A stretch of 64,000 bases of DNA from Hordeum vulgare subsp. vulgare (GCF_904849725.1 NC_058519.1:537114316-537178315); one strand, 5' to 3'. Counted from the stretch's first letter, positions 1 to 12,444 are shown. Made by a program: numbers and translations. The notes: generated by a model not told the origin, from the letters alone.

Positions 1-1065
1 CATGGCTGACAAAAGCGTAGGGTGCAACTTATCAGAGGGAGAAGACACAATTTACCAATGGCATCATGTGTCAGGGGAAGCAATCACAAGAATTTTCAAA
101 AAGCAAAGGATGACGTCGGATAATAACCCAGAATGAGTCTGGCGGTCCACAAAAGACCTGATGTGAGTATCGGTACTCAATCACAGGGGGTAAAACGCAA
201 GGCATCGGATTATAGAACATCCAAAAAATATCGATACTCAATTACCAAAGGAATTAGGATTTCCAGGTTGGTGTATCATAATCAGATGCTCCGATCAAAT
301 ACAAGTAAGTTGAAGGGACTTAGATGGACAACCAACCAAAGTTCATTTGTCGAGAACCAGCTCTGCCTGGAAGGACGTCTAAGCCAGAAAATAATTTATG
401 AATATCAACACATGATTGTGTGTATTCACACAAAGGTAGAATCAATAAGATCACAGGAAAATCACAAAGGATTTCAATGAATGTTGTTAGACATATGGAT
501 TTAACCATAACACAAGCAGGTGAGAAAGGTCAAAAGAAATAGGCTACTGTGGATTCCAAAAGATCGAATAGTAATTCGAAGAACTTTCACAACCCATGAT
601 AACTGACGATGGACAAATCCCCGATAAGATAATTAGTTGCATCTCGTAAAAACAAGAGCAATTGGAAAAGAAGGTATCAACGAAATTTGTATGTAGTCAT
701 CCGTAAGGGTTGACGAAGGAAGCAAAATCGCAGAAGAAATGAGCACCAGATTCCGAGAGAACATCGGATAGTATCTTCGGAGTCTTCTGAGGAATCAAGC
801 CACCGTCTGGAATTGCGGGGCTCTCTGAAAGGAAGTATTTACGAGAACCTAGAGTTAGAGTTAGCAAAATATTTAACCCGAAAACGAAGAGAGAGTAAAA
901 CCCAGAGTATAGAAAAGGAGTAAAAGATACTAATACCACCCAATTGAGATGTGGGCCCGTAAGCCACAACATCAGTGTTAGTAAAGTTTTTCAAACACTA
1001 GACTCAACTTCGGCCAAGGAGTTGGAAAGGGGGCTACCTACAGGCAGCCGGCTCTGATACCAACG
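1..1065 (-). other. K internal region next to the 5' LTR (leader)
   Basis: This is the first kilobase downstream of the primer-binding site of K, read on the minus strand. Open frames are short (up to about 115 codons) and resemble no gag or pol domain. I read it as untranslated leader. Nothing else is recognisable. Confidence 0.5.
1050..1062 (-). other. K primer-binding site (tRNA-iMet)
   Basis: The minus strand reads TGGTATCAGAGCC, complementary to the 3' end of initiator tRNA-Met, three bases after the LTR end. It proves that 1066-4851 is the 5' LTR of a minus-strand element. Confidence 0.85.
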
Positions 1066-3713
1066 TGTGACGCCCTCGATTTAATCGTATGCTAATCATA
1101 CACGCAAATGCATACGATCAAACTCAAGGACTCACGGGAAGATATCACAACACAACTCTAGACACAAATAAAACAATACAAGCTTCATATTAAAAGCCAG
1201 GGGCCTCGAGAGCTAGAATACAGAAGATCGATAAACACACGAGTCAGCGGAAGCGACAATATCTGAGTATAGACATTAAACATGGGGTGCCTTAGAGAAG
1301 GCTAGCACAAAAGATACAACGATCGAACGAGACGAGGCCTCCTACCTGGGAACCTCCTAACTACTCCTGGTCTTCAGCGGCCTCCACGAAGAAGTCAACA
1401 TCGGGGTGGCACGCATTGGGAGGAAACTCCATCTCCTGGGCTCCATCATCTGGTCGCAGCAACGGATCAAGGGGACAAAGGGGGAGCAAAGCAACGGCGA
1501 GTACTCATCCAAAGTACTCACAAGACTGAAATCAGAACTATGCTAAGTATGCATCAGTATCAAAGAAAGGGGTTATATGTGGACTAACTGTAGCAATGCG
1601 AGAATTAGAGAGAGAAGGCCTAGTCCTACTGAAGACTAGCATCTTCAGGGTCTTGCAGCAATAGAGGAGAGTAGAACAGGTAACACAAATAATAGTCATA
1701 TTGTTGCAGCAATATTAATATGAGGTCACGCCCAAAGATCCTTCCTCGACTCCCTGCGAGGAAGCAATCTGGGAGCAACAATTCCAGTTAAGTAACAATT
1801 GTAGTTGTATAAGATCAGGGCACAACTCCAAGTCGTCCTATAACCGTGGACACGGCTATCTGAATAGTTAATTTTCATCCCTGCAGGGGTGCACCAAGTT
1901 TCCCGTCACGCTCGATAACACTCTGGCCGGACACACTTTTCGGGGTCATGCCCGGCCTTGGAATATCGACACATCGCAGCCCCACCTGAGCTCAACAAAG
2001 AGGCCAGCCCGCCGGTCTAAATCCTAAGCACAAAGGGGTCGTGGGCCCACTTGCCTCTGCGCTCCTGCACGATGCAAGGGCGGCCCATGTCAGTCCTAGC
2101 ACCCGTTAATCACAAGCGTGATGCATCTCGGGACCACTCGGGCACATGCCGCTCCATTGCTGACGTCTGAAGAGCTTCGGCTCATACCACGACGTCGACT
2201 GGCCATAATTCTTCCCGTGTAGCCGGATAGTGCGAAAAGGTCTCTGACCAACCCAGATCAAATACCCAAATCCATTATCATTTTAATTAGCCATCGACAC
2301 ATCCAAGCGGGAATCCACCCGCCTAACATCTATTCATCAAAGATCCGAGTAACATGGTCAAGTAACTGTGTGGTAAAAACATCTGGGGGAATCCAAGGTA
2401 TCACCCTCGTTGGACTCCGAACGATGTATCCGTCAAGGTGTACATAGAGGAGTCACCCTCGAGGGTTCCACACTTGAGGGGTTGCACGACAGAGGCATCG
2501 TCGGGAATGGTGAAAGAGGAACCACCCTCGATAACCATGACCGACTAGCTACACTACAGAGGTATCATCTTGAGTACTTCGCACGGTGTCACCCTCAGTA
2601 CCTGATAGTAGCTCTGTAGTGTCGTACAACTAAAGGGGGTGTAAGTGTTGTGTCGGGTCTGGCTCATCGATCAGGGATCGAGACTTGAAAACAAAGCGGG
2701 GCAACTGGACTACGGGGTCAGAGAGAATGACTGCTACACCTATACTAAACAGTTTAAAGGTACAGTACTGAAAGTAACAGTTCATCAAAAATTAGGCTAT
2801 GCATCAGATATAGGAGCTAACTACAACAGTAGCAAAATTCTAATGCAAGTAGGAGGAAGAAAGACATAGGCGATATAGGGATGATCAAGGAGGTTTGCTT
2901 TCCTTGTTGCTCTGTGGCAAAGGGCTGGCCGTCGGGAGGGTAGATGTACCCGGCAGCAGCGTCAGTCTCGGGGTCTACCGATAAGAAGAGGGGGGAAAAA
3001 CAATAAATAACAGCAACAGGTGCAACACTAAGCATGACATGGCAATAAGCAGGCTAGGCATGAGCTAACGCAGTAACATCCGTCATAGACGGGTCGGGAA
3101 AATATCAAATGATATTTCCCGGGTCTTTGGCTACTATAGGTCAGACTAAAAACGATAGAAAAGTTCCACGTTTGCTATGCTAGGGACGCGTGACACACGA
3201 ACGGATGGCGTATCCGGATTCATCTCGTTCTACTGATCAACTTTCATGTTGAAAATATTTTGATCTGACTTACGGTTCATTTTATATTAATTTTTGAAGT
3301 TTTAATAATATTTAGGAATTAAAAACAGATTTAATTAATTAATAACTACTATTATGACATCAGCATGATGTCATGCTCACATCAGCAGTTAACTGGTTAA
3401 ACTGACCGATGGGTCCCATGTGTCATAGACATAGTTTTTAATTAGGGTTAATTATCAATTAATCAGATTAATTTAGTGGGGGACCCACGTGTCATACTCT
3501 AATAGGATAATTTAATTATCCTAATTAACAGATTATCAAATTTATCTATTTAATTAATTAAATAATATATCTAATTATTTATTATTTATTTTATTTTATT
3601 ATCTATTATTAAAACATATATATATATAGTTATTATTTGTTTATACTTATTATTGTTATTATTATTATTATTTTCATTTTTATAGGGGGCCCACATGGAA
3701 GTGACCCCACGGC

Positions 3714-3829
3714 CAAACACACACATACACATACATTCAATACATATACTTTATGTTTCTTTTCCTACATGCATGCATACATACTCAATACATACATACA
3801 TAATACATACATACACTTGCATACACATA
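3714..3829. repeat. CA / TACA microsatellite
   Basis: Imperfect run of CA, CATA and TACA units inside the LTR of K. Short open frames here rich in His, Thr and Ile are products of the repeat. Confidence 0.85.
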
Positions 3830-4557
3830 GGGGCTAATCCCCTGTGTCAACAGGGAGGAATCCAAGGTGCACAACCAGCGGCTCGCCGGAGTAAGTAGAT
3901 GAAGGAGAAGGTGGGAGGAGCCCGAATGGGCTCACCGCGCATTGCCAGGAAGAGGGGCGGCGAGGCTCGATGGAGCCGGCGTGGAAGATGATGAGGCGGC
4001 CGGTGCAGGGGGCGACGAGGGGCCGGTTCCGGTGGTGCGGGGCGGTGTCGGCGTCGAGGTGCCCCGGGACGGGGCGGATCTAGCGTGGTGGAGCCCGGGA
4101 CGACGGGGTGAGGTGGTGGCGCAGTCGGACGGTGGGAGGAGGGCCGGCGCGAGGTGGTGAGGGGAGGCGCCGGCGCAAGGTGAGGCTCTGGCAGGGGAGG
4201 GTGATGGCAGTGGTGCGGCGCGAGGTGGCGCGGGGTGGTGGGATCTGGGGCGACGGGGGAAAGGAGCGACGGGGCTAGGGAGGCGTGTGGGGCGGTGGGG
4301 CGTGGGGGACGCTGACGAGAGGGAGTTGGTGGAGGACCGAGGTGTGACGTGGGGGGGCTGACGAGGTGCTCTGTCCCCTCATTTCTGGCGACGGGGAGAA
4401 GGAGGAGTGAGAGGAGAGGCCTTGGTAGGGTTTCCCCTGGGGGGTCTTATACCCCTAGGCGGATGGGTTGTGGGTGTTGGGCCATTTGGCCCAGTTGGCC
4501 GGCTGGGCCATTTGGGCTTGTTTTGTTTTGATTTTCGTTTTTTATTATTTAGTTATA

Positions 4558-4577
4558 TTATATATATATATATATAA
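4558..4577. repeat. TA dinucleotide repeat
   Basis: About ten TA units within the AT-rich end of the K LTR. Confidence 0.85.
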
Positions 4578-4851
4578 TTTCTTTTTTAAATATATAGGGG
4601 TTTTAAATAATTTTAAAAATGCTCGATTCAATTCTATAAATAAATAAACAATATTTGTAACTCATCCGGCATTTTTATTTTAACATTCAAAAACTTTTCT
4701 CGTTCGACTTTATTTTTTAAATTTTGAATTTGACTCGGTTTCGAACTAACGCGAGAACAACGATAGAAATCACGGTGATATGGCACCATTAGCGTGGGAT
4801 CACTGTAGCTTAATTACATTCAACACTGTAGCAAAAGCTGAGGATGTCACA

Positions 4852-7581
4852 GTCATGCACCCAATGTGAGGGGTTTATTCTTCTTGAATCTCAATAGTGA
4901 CACCACACATATTCATAAGATTTATGCCAAAATATGTGAAGTTAATAATGATAGTACCACTTTCTTGTGACACCATTGCTTAGGTCATATTGGTGTAAAA
5001 CGCATGAAGAAGCTCCATGCTGATGGACTTTTGGAGTCACTTGATTTTTAATCACTTGACACATGTGAACCATGCCTCATGGAAAAGATGACTAGAACCC
5101 CGTTCTCCGGAATAATGGAGCGGACAAGTGACTTATTGGAAATCATACATACTATTGTGTGTGGTCTGATGAGCATTGAGGCGCGCGATGGATATCGTTA
5201 TTTTCTCACCTTCACTAATGACCTAACTAGATATGGATATATTCATTTATGAAACACAAGTCTGAAATGTTTGAAAAAGTTCAAGCAATTTTAGAGTGAA
5301 GTTGAGAATCATCGTAACAAGAAGATTAAATTCCTATGATCTGATCGAGGAGGATAATATCCGAGTAATGAGTTTGGCACGCACCTTAAACAATGTGGAA
5401 TTGTCCACAGTTGACTCCGCCTGGAACACGACAGCATAATGGTGTGTCCGAACGTCATAATCGTACTTTATTGGATATGGTGTGTTCTATGATGTCTCTT
5501 ACCGATTTTCCGTTATCATTTTGGGGTTATGCCTTAGAGATAGTTGCATTTACTTTAAATAGGGCACCATCTAAATCCATTGAGATGACGCCGTATGAAC
5601 TCTGGTTTGGCGAGAAACCAAAGTTTTCATTTCTTAAAGTTTGGGGATGTGATGCTTATGTCAAAAAGCTTCAGCCTAAAAAGCTGGAACCCAAAGCGGA
5701 GAAATGTATCTTCATAGGATACCCAAAATAGGTAGTTGGGTATACCTTCTATCTCAGATCGGAAGGCAAAGTATTTGTCGCTAAGAATGGAACATTTCTT
5801 GAGAAAGAGTTTCTCTCAAAAGAATTGAGTGGGAGGAAGATAGAACTTGATGAGGTTGTTGAACCTTTACTTCAACCAGAGAGTAGCGCAATGCAGACAC
5901 ATGTTTCTATGAATCCTACATCAATTGAAGAGGAAGCTAATGATGATGATCATGGAGCTTCGGATCAAGTTGCTATCGAACCTCGTAGGTCGACAAGGGC
6001 ACGCACTGCTCCTCAGTGGTACGGTTACCCTGCCTTAATAGTCATGTTGTTGGACAACAATGAACCTACGAGCTATGGAGAAGATATGGTGGGCCCGGAT
6101 TCTAACAAGTAGTTAGAGGCCATGAAATCTGATATAGGATCCATGTATGCAAATGAAGTATGAACTTTGGAAGTATCACCTAAAGGGCGAAAGGCCATTC
6201 AGAATTAATGCATTTTTAAGAAGAAGACGGACGCGGACGGTAATGTCACCGTCTATAAAGCTCGACTTGTGGCAAAAGGTTTTTCAAAAGTTTAAGGAGT
6301 TGACTACGATGAGACTTTCTCACCCGTAGCAATGATTAAGCCCGTCAGAATCATGTTAGCAATAGTTGTGTTTTTCGATTATCAAATTTGGAAAATGGAT
6401 GTCAAAACAGCGCTCCTTAACGGTTTCCTTACGGAAGAGTTGTATATGATGCAAACGGAAAGTTTTGTCGGTCCAGAGAATGTTTACAAGGTGTGCAAGC
6501 TCCAGCGATCCATTTATGGGCTGGTGCAAGCATCTCGGAGTTGGAATCAACGCTTTGATGAGGTGATGAAGGCATTTGGGTTTATACAAGTTTATAGAGA
6601 AGCTTGTATTTACAAGAAAGTGCGTGGGATCTCTATGGCGTTTCTAATATTATATGTGGATGACATATTTCTAATTGGAAACTATATAGAATTTTTGGAA
6701 AGCGTAAAAGAATATTTGAATAAGTGTTTTTCAATGAAGGGCCTAGGAGAAGGTGCTTTCATATTAGGCATCAAGATCTATAGAGATAGATCGAGACGCT
6801 TAATAGGACTTTCACAGAGCACATACCTTGACAAAGTTTTGAAGAAGTTCAAAATGGATCAGTCCAAGAAAGGGTTCTTGCCTGTATTGCAAGGTGTGAA
6901 GTTGAGTAAAACTCGGTGCCCAGTGACTGCAGAAGATAGAGAAAAGATGAGTGTCGTCGCCTATGCTTCAGCCATATGCTCTATCATGTATGCAATGTTG
7001 TGCACAAGACCTGATGTCATTCTTGCCATAAGCATGGCGGGAAGGTTTCAAGGTGATCCAGGAATGGAACACTGGACAGCAGTCAAGAATATCCTAAAGT
7101 ACCTGAAAAGGACTAAGGAAATGTTTCTCGTTTTTGGAGGTGATCAAGAGCTCGCCGTAAAGGGTTAGGTTGATGCAAGCTTTGACACTGATCCGGATGA
7201 CTCTAAGTCTCAAACCGGATACATATTTATTCTCAATGGGGGAGCGGTAAGCTGGTGCATTTCCACGCAAAGCATGGTGTCTAATTCTACATGCGAATCG
7301 GAGTACATAGCTGCCTTGGAGGCGGCTAAAGAAGGTGTCTTAATGAAGGAGTTCATGACACATCTTGGAGTTGTGCAAGTGCACTGGATCCAATGACTCT
7401 GTTCTGTGGCAACACTGGTGCCATTGCTCTAGCCAAGGAACCAAGGTTTCACAAGAGGACCATGCACATAAAGCGATGCTTCAATTTCATCTGTGATTAC
7501 ATCAAGGAGGAGGACATAAATATTTGCAAAGTGCAAACGGATCTGAATGTTGCAGACCCATTGACTAAGCCTCTTCCATGA
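4852..7581 (+). pseudogene. D copia pol remnant (GAG-pre-integrase, integrase, RT, RNase H)
   Basis: The remnant begins at the end of the protease segment and runs through GAG-pre-integrase (CLGHIGVKRMKKLH, about 4975), integrase core, reverse transcriptase and RNase H, ending at a stop near 7581. The RT catalytic box YVDD is intact at 6652-6663. RNase H remains include ADPLTKPLP at the C-terminus. The copy is dead: many in-frame stops and frameshifts split it, and the first integrase Asp is gone (HTIVCGL where F has HTDVCGP). Compared with F and A it is the most decayed copia coding region here, fitting its position as host of other insertions. Confidence 0.9.
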
Positions 7582-7674
7582 GCAAAACATGATCAACACT
7601 AGAACTATATAGGTGTTAGATTCATTACAATGTAAATCACATAGTGATGTCAGCTAGATTATTAACTCTAGTGC

Positions 7675-7685
7675 AAGTGGGAGAC
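7675..7685 (+). other. D polypurine tract
   Basis: AAGTGGGAGAC immediately before the LTR start at 7686. The same string precedes the 3' LTR of F, as expected of the plus-strand primer. Confidence 0.8.
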
Positions 7686-8765
7686 TGTTGGAAATATACC
7701 CTAGAGGCAATAATAATGTGATTATTATTATATTTCCTTGTTCATGATAATTGTTTATTATCCATGTTAGCATTGTATTGATTGGAAACTCAAGTACATG
7801 TGTGGATACATAGACAACACACTGTCCCTAGTGAGCCTCTAAAGGACTAGCTCATTGATCAGATATGGTTAAGGTTTCCTAGGCATAGACGTGAGTTGTC
7901 ATTTGATAACGGGATCACATCATTAGGAGAATGATGTGAAGGACAAGACCCAAACAATGAACATAGCATATGATCGTGTCAGCTTATTGCTATTGTTTTC
8001 TGCATGTCAAGTATTTGTTCCTGTGACCATGAGATCATGTAACTCACTAACACCGGAGGAGTACCTTGTGTGTATCAAACATAGCAATGTAAGTGGGTGA
8101 CTATAAAGGTGCTCTACAGGTATCTACGAGGGTGTGTGTTGAGTTGGCGTGGATCAAGACTTGGATTTGTCACTCCGTGTGACAGAGAGGTATCTCAGGG
8201 CTCACTCTATAATACAACATCACAACAAGCTTGCAAGCAATGTGACTAAAGAGTTAGCCACGGGATCCTGTATTACGGAACGAGTAAAGAGACTTGCCGG
8301 TAACGAGATTGAACCAGGCATGGAGATACCAACGATCGAATCTCGGGCAAGTAACATATCGGTGGACAAAGGGAACATTATACAGGATTGATTGAATCCT
8401 TGACATCGTGGTTCGACCGATAAATATATTCGTATAATATGTAGGAGCCAATATAGGCATCCAGGTCCCGCTATTGGTTATTGACAGAAAAGTGTCTTGG
8501 TCATGTGTACATAGTTCTCGAACCCGCACGGTCTGCACACTTAAGGTTCGGTGACGATTTCGTATTAATGAGTTATGTGTGGTGGTAACAGGAAGTTGTT
8601 CAGAGTCTAGGATGAGATCCTGTATATCACGAGGAGATCCGGAATGGTCCGGACATAAAGATTGATATATAGGAAGTTGGTATTCGAGGTCCGAAAAAGT
8701 TTTTGGATATACATGTTTTGTGACGGGGGTGTCGGAAGTGTTCAGAGGTCCACTGGGAGGATCCA
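7686..8765 (+). repeat. D 3' LTR, segment 1
   Basis: Starts TGTTGGAAATATACCC and is similar in reverse complement to the LTRs of A. It is broken at 8765 by C; the last five bases (ATCCA) are the left TSD of C, and GTCCA at 23751-23755 is the right copy with one transition. Confidence 0.88.
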
Positions 8766-9648
8766 TGATGTCTACTACACAAGTTTATTCATGTAGACTT
8801 GTGTTGGGCCTCCAAGCGCAGAGTTTTGTAGGACAATAGCAATTTTCCCTCAAGTGGATGAGCTAAGGTTTATCAATCTGTGGGAGGTGTAGGATGAAGA
8901 TGGTCTCTCTCAAGCAACCCTGCAATCAAATACAAGAAATCTCTTGTGTCCCCAACACACGTAATACAATGGTAAACTGTATAGGTGCACTAGTTCGGCG
9001 AAGAGATGATGATACAAGTGCAATATAGATGTTAGATATATGTTTTTGTAATATGAAAATACAAAAACAGCAAGGTAACAAGTGGCAAACAGCGAGCAAA
9101 ACGTTGTATTAGTGCATGGAAATAAGGCCTAGGGTACATACTTTCACTAGTGCAATCTCTCAACAATGCTAACACAGTTGGATCCCTCAACGTGCAACGA
9201 AGAATGACTCCAAAGTTCTTATGTAGTGGAGAACAATAAGATGAAATTGGTGTACGTAGTATAACCACCTCAAAGTTATTTTTTCCGATCAATCTATTCA
9301 AGAGTTCGTACTAAGATAACATCAAGATATCTTTTCCGTTTGATCTACCTAAGAGTTTGTACTAGAATAACACCAATGATACATATCAATCGACCCTAAT
9401 GTCACCTAGATACTCTAATTTCACCTCAAGTATCCGTGGGTAAACTATGCGACATGCATGAAACAATTTCAGAGCTGTCATATTCAATCCAACACAAAGA
9501 ACGTGCAAGGAGCACCCCAAGATTTCTATTGGGGAACATGGTATGAAAACGTGCAATCAACCCCTATGCATTGATCCCCAAGGTTACCGGAACCCGCAAG
9601 TTGATGCCTCCAAATATATCAAGTGAATCAATAGAATACCCCAATACC
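8766..9648 (-). repeat. C 3' LTR, truncated
   Basis: Aligns by eye with 22094-about 22978 of the intact 5' LTR of C. Homology ends near 9648 at a shared AATACCC, after which the sequence is internal DNA. The outer end (TGATGTCTAC at 8766) is intact; the start of the LTR and the polypurine tract are deleted. Confidence 0.8.
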
Positions 9649-9819
9649 TCAACATATATCAAGGAGCACCCCAAGTTTCTGTTTTTGCACAGATTCAAAC
9701 CAACAAGTTTCCACACTATCCCAGAGGATTTACATGGAACTTTATTGAAATAAAATACACAAAACATGATTAATAAAGTAGTTAAATCATGTGAACACAC
9801 AAGAACAAAATGTAAAAGT

Positions 9820-9870
9820 GTTGGGTTGTCTCCCAACAAGCGCTTTTCTTTAAAGCCTTTTTAGCTAGGC
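9820..9870 (-). other. C conserved post-stop hairpin
   Basis: On the minus strand this lies about 19 nt after the stop codon of the C reading frame (9890-9892). It holds TGTTGGG and CCCAACA arms around a 6-nt loop, preceded by AGCGCTT. The same motif follows the stop codons of E and H. Confidence 0.6.
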
Positions 9871-9889
9871 ATGATGATTTCAATGGTGC

Positions 9890-10109
9890 TCATGTAAAAA
9901 TATTGAATTGGAACACAATGGGAGCATCATGAAGCATATGACAAGAACATTTAAGTCTAACCCTCTTCCTATGCATAGGTATTTTGTGAGCAAACAATTT
10001 TTTGGAACAAAAATCAACCAGCATAGGAAGGCAAAACAAGCAAAACTTCAAGATTTTCAACACATATGGAGGAAACTTGATATTATTGCAATTCCTATAA
10101 GCATAAGTT
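9890..10109 (-). pseudogene. C reading frame, 3' part, cut by B
   Basis: The minus-strand frame ends at 9890 with a hydrophobic, Lys/Arg-rich tail (GTYAYRNCNNIKFPPYVLKI and onward). Removing B with one TSD copy joins it to the frame that reaches 20436 from the right (ending ENYYEGG). The longer open frame across the B boundary (to 10243) is a chimera with LTR sequence. No known domain is recognised. Confidence 0.65.
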
Positions 10110-11141
10110 CCGCCTGTTAGAGCATATATCTCTATATGTGGTTTTCGTAATTTATGACAATTCCTATGGACTAATGGTTGCCTTAAGTTATATTTATAGG
10201 ATTTGTCCATAGGCACTTCTTGAAGTCCATCTGTTGGGTTCAAGGAGTTTATATGATGACCAAGGTGGTATTCAAGGTATTATCCAAAGAATGGTCATAG
10301 AGACACAAGGTTGATCAAGATCGTCAGACAAAGAGTAAATCAAGATGATCAACACACAAAGCGTACAAGATGTACCGAGAGGGATCAAGTGATCCCATGG
10401 TATGGTAAGCATTGTCCATTACCTATTTGTGTACTAACCCATGGTCTTCGTGAGAGTTCTATATGGGGTTAGGTGTGCTTACATGGGCTTGAGTCAATAG
10501 CATTATCTCATACAACCCATGGAGGATGACGTCAAGTGGTGGAGGATGGTGGCAATGCACTTGTGAAGATATGCTGAAGAGCGGCTCACCCAGAGTGTGT
10601 ATGGGGGAGCAATCAACTAGTATTCATCAAGCCAACGCAAGCAATAAAGGTGGTCCATCTTGAGGAAGCCAAGATCATTGTCGTCTAGCTCAAGAGGACG
10701 AGGTGCAAGGTATAGGTTTGCCCTTGATAGGTTTTCTGTTTTAGGATAGATTGTCGTACTGTCAAGGGGGGCTCTCAAGTGAGTAGCTTGATCGCATCGT
10801 TCGTTGAGAGCTCAAACCATTTGCATCCTTGCATCATACTTCTTGGTTCTTGTTTGGTATTTCTCTTTGTGAGTTTTAGAGCTTATGGTCATCTTCATGA
10901 CACGCTCGAGTTGATCGAAAACAGAGTCCATATCCATCTTCTATGATATTTTCGATGTTGGGAGTTTTTACCAATCTTATTCGAAGAAGGGTTCTCACCA
11001 TTTTCTTATGGGACTTTTCTCACTTGCTTCTTATTGATATTTCCATCAATATTGTGTTAGCCCATGTCGTTAGCTTTCCAACAAACTTGGTTTCGTTGAA
11101 TTCGGAGTCCGTATGCAAAAGTTACAGCAGTTTCAGTATCC

Positions 11142-11374
11142 AGCAGTAGTACCGCTCCTAGTGCGAGCGGTAGTACCGCTCGTGTAGCGGTAGTACCGCC
11201 CCCGGAGAGGTAGTACTGCCCCCGGAGCGGTAGTAATTTTTTACTACTGCTCCCTAGCGGTAGTACCGCTCCAGGAGCGGTAGTACCGCATCGTCGGACT
11301 GTTTTACGTGGCCTCAGCATGGTTGGTGAACCTACCGAGCGGTAGTACCGCTCCCATGAGCGGTAGTACCGTTC
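11142..11374. repeat. Array of GAGCGGTAGTACCGCTC palindromes (B 5' LTR)
   Basis: Nine units of a 13-17 bp palindrome centred on GGTAGTACC, several perfect (11165-11181, 11337-11353), in both spaced and adjacent arrangements. One unit (11225-11252) is stretched around a T run. The array lies just upstream of the TATA box. Open frames across it give spurious Tyr-Tyr-Arg-Ser repeats. Confidence 0.92.
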
Positions 11375-11415
11375 TGTGCGGGCTATGAGCCTTAACAGTT
11401 GGATTTTTCCCCACC

Positions 11416-11423
11416 TATAAAAG
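11416..11423 (+). promoter_or_regulatory. TATA box, B 5' LTR
   Basis: TATAAAAG in a C-rich context, about 40 bp after the palindrome array; retained in the 3' LTR at 19403. Confidence 0.7.
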
Positions 11424-12444
11424 GGGGTCTTCTTCCCCATTGAACCTTATCTCTTTAGCTCGTGTTCTTCCCCCATTGTTGACCTTCTTCGAGCTTGCTA
11501 ACTCAATATCCCTCCAATGATTCTTGCTAGTTATTGAGAGAAAAGAGAGAGGAGATCTAGATCCACATTTCCACCAATCACTTTCTCCTCTAAGTGAGGG
11601 GAACCCCTTGGGTCTAGATCTTGGAGTTCTTCGTGTTCTTCTTCGTTCTTCCTCTCATTTTCCTCCCTATCATTAGTTGCTTTGGTGGGATTTGGGAGAG
11701 AAGGACTTGGGCACTCCGTGTGCCCTTGCCATTGCATTAGTTGCATCGGTTTGAGTTCTCGAGAGTGATACGTGGAAGTGAAGTTTGAGAAGCTTATTAC
11801 CTTTGGTACTTAGTACCCTAGATATTGTTCTTCGTGGATGATTTGGCGTCCTAGAAGCTTGGTGGTGTCTCGGAGCTCAATCATTGTGGTGTAAAGCTCC
11901 GGGCAAGCGTCGGGGTCTCCAATTAGGTTGTGGAGATTGCCCCGAGCAATTTGTACGGGTATCGGTGACCGCCCCCTAGGTTTGCCATTTGTACGGGTTC
12001 GGTGACCGCCCTCAAGGGTCCCTTAGTGGAATCACGGCATCTTGCATTGTGCGAGAGCGTGAGGAGATTACGGTGGCCTTAGTGGCATCTTGGGGAGCAT
12101 TGTGCCTCCACACCGCTCCAACGGAGATTAGCATCCGCAAGGGTGTGAACTTCGGGATACATCATCGTCTCCGCGTGCCTCGGTTATCTCTTACCCGAAC
12201 CCTTTACTTATGCACTTTACTTTGTGATAGCCATATTGTTTATTGTCATATATCTTGCTATCACTTAGTTGTTTACCTTGCTTAGCATAAGTTGGTGCAC
12301 ATAGGTGAGCCTAGTTGTTGTAGGTTTTGTGCTTGACAAATTAAATGTTAGTTTTATTCCGCATTTGTTCAAGCCTAAACCGTAATTATATTAAAGCGCC
12401 TATTCACCCCCCCCCCCTCTAGGCGACATCCACGTCCTTTTAAT

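Larger units (their letters stand above)
1..4851 (-). mobile_element. K: partial long-LTR Ty3/gypsy-type retrotransposon
   Basis: The element runs on the minus strand and its far end lies left of the window. Its 5' LTR occupies 1066-4851 and the internal region starts at 1065 going left. The minus-strand order is LTR, a 3-nt gap, then a tRNA-iMet primer-binding site, which fixes the orientation. It is inserted in the protease/pre-integrase part of copia D: the D reading resumes at 4852 with the codons that follow on directly in the related element F (48136 onward). The right TSD should be GTCAT (4852-4856). No gag or pol is visible, so the gypsy assignment rests on LTR style only; the family name (possibly Fatima-like) is uncertain. 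Confidence 0.8.
1066..4851 (-). repeat. K 5' LTR, about 3.8 kb
   Basis: The LTR is bounded by a perfect short inverted repeat: TGTGAC at 1066 and GTCACA ending at 4851. It is very long for a Triticeae LTR. Composition changes sharply along it: AT-rich at 3240-3640, a CA/TACA microsatellite at about 3714-3829, very GC-rich at about 3880-4330, then AT-rich again from 4510. Its open frames, such as 3942-4160, carry no recognisable domain. The partner LTR is outside the window. Confidence 0.75.
10115..12442 (+). repeat. B 5' LTR
   Basis: 2328 bp. It carries a palindrome array (11142-11374), a TATA box at 11416 and a C11 run at 12407-12417 near the end. It is similar to 18111-20430 throughout but with many scattered substitutions; the 3' copy lacks a 9-bp stretch after ACAAGGTT. 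The TSD and both LTRs remain clear. Confidence 0.93.

Noticed and set aside
3637..3898. His/Thr-rich open frames in K
   Set aside because: Direct product of the CA/TACA microsatellite.
3942..4160. Gly/Arg/Asp-rich frame in the GC-rich block of K
   Set aside because: High GC removes stop codons; no domain is visible, and it lies in an LTR.
4852..7581. Possibility that this copia pol could be an active gene
   Set aside because: Many stops and shifts, and the first integrase catalytic Asp is replaced.
9890..10243. 117-codon minus-strand frame
   Set aside because: Chimera of the C reading frame and the LTR of B across the insertion boundary at 10114/10115; only 9890-10109 belongs to C.
11057..11440. 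Minus-strand frame with repeated Tyr-Tyr-Arg-Ser peptides
   Set aside because: The repeats are the translation of the DNA palindrome array; the second LTR copy (19167-19427) has a different frame length.
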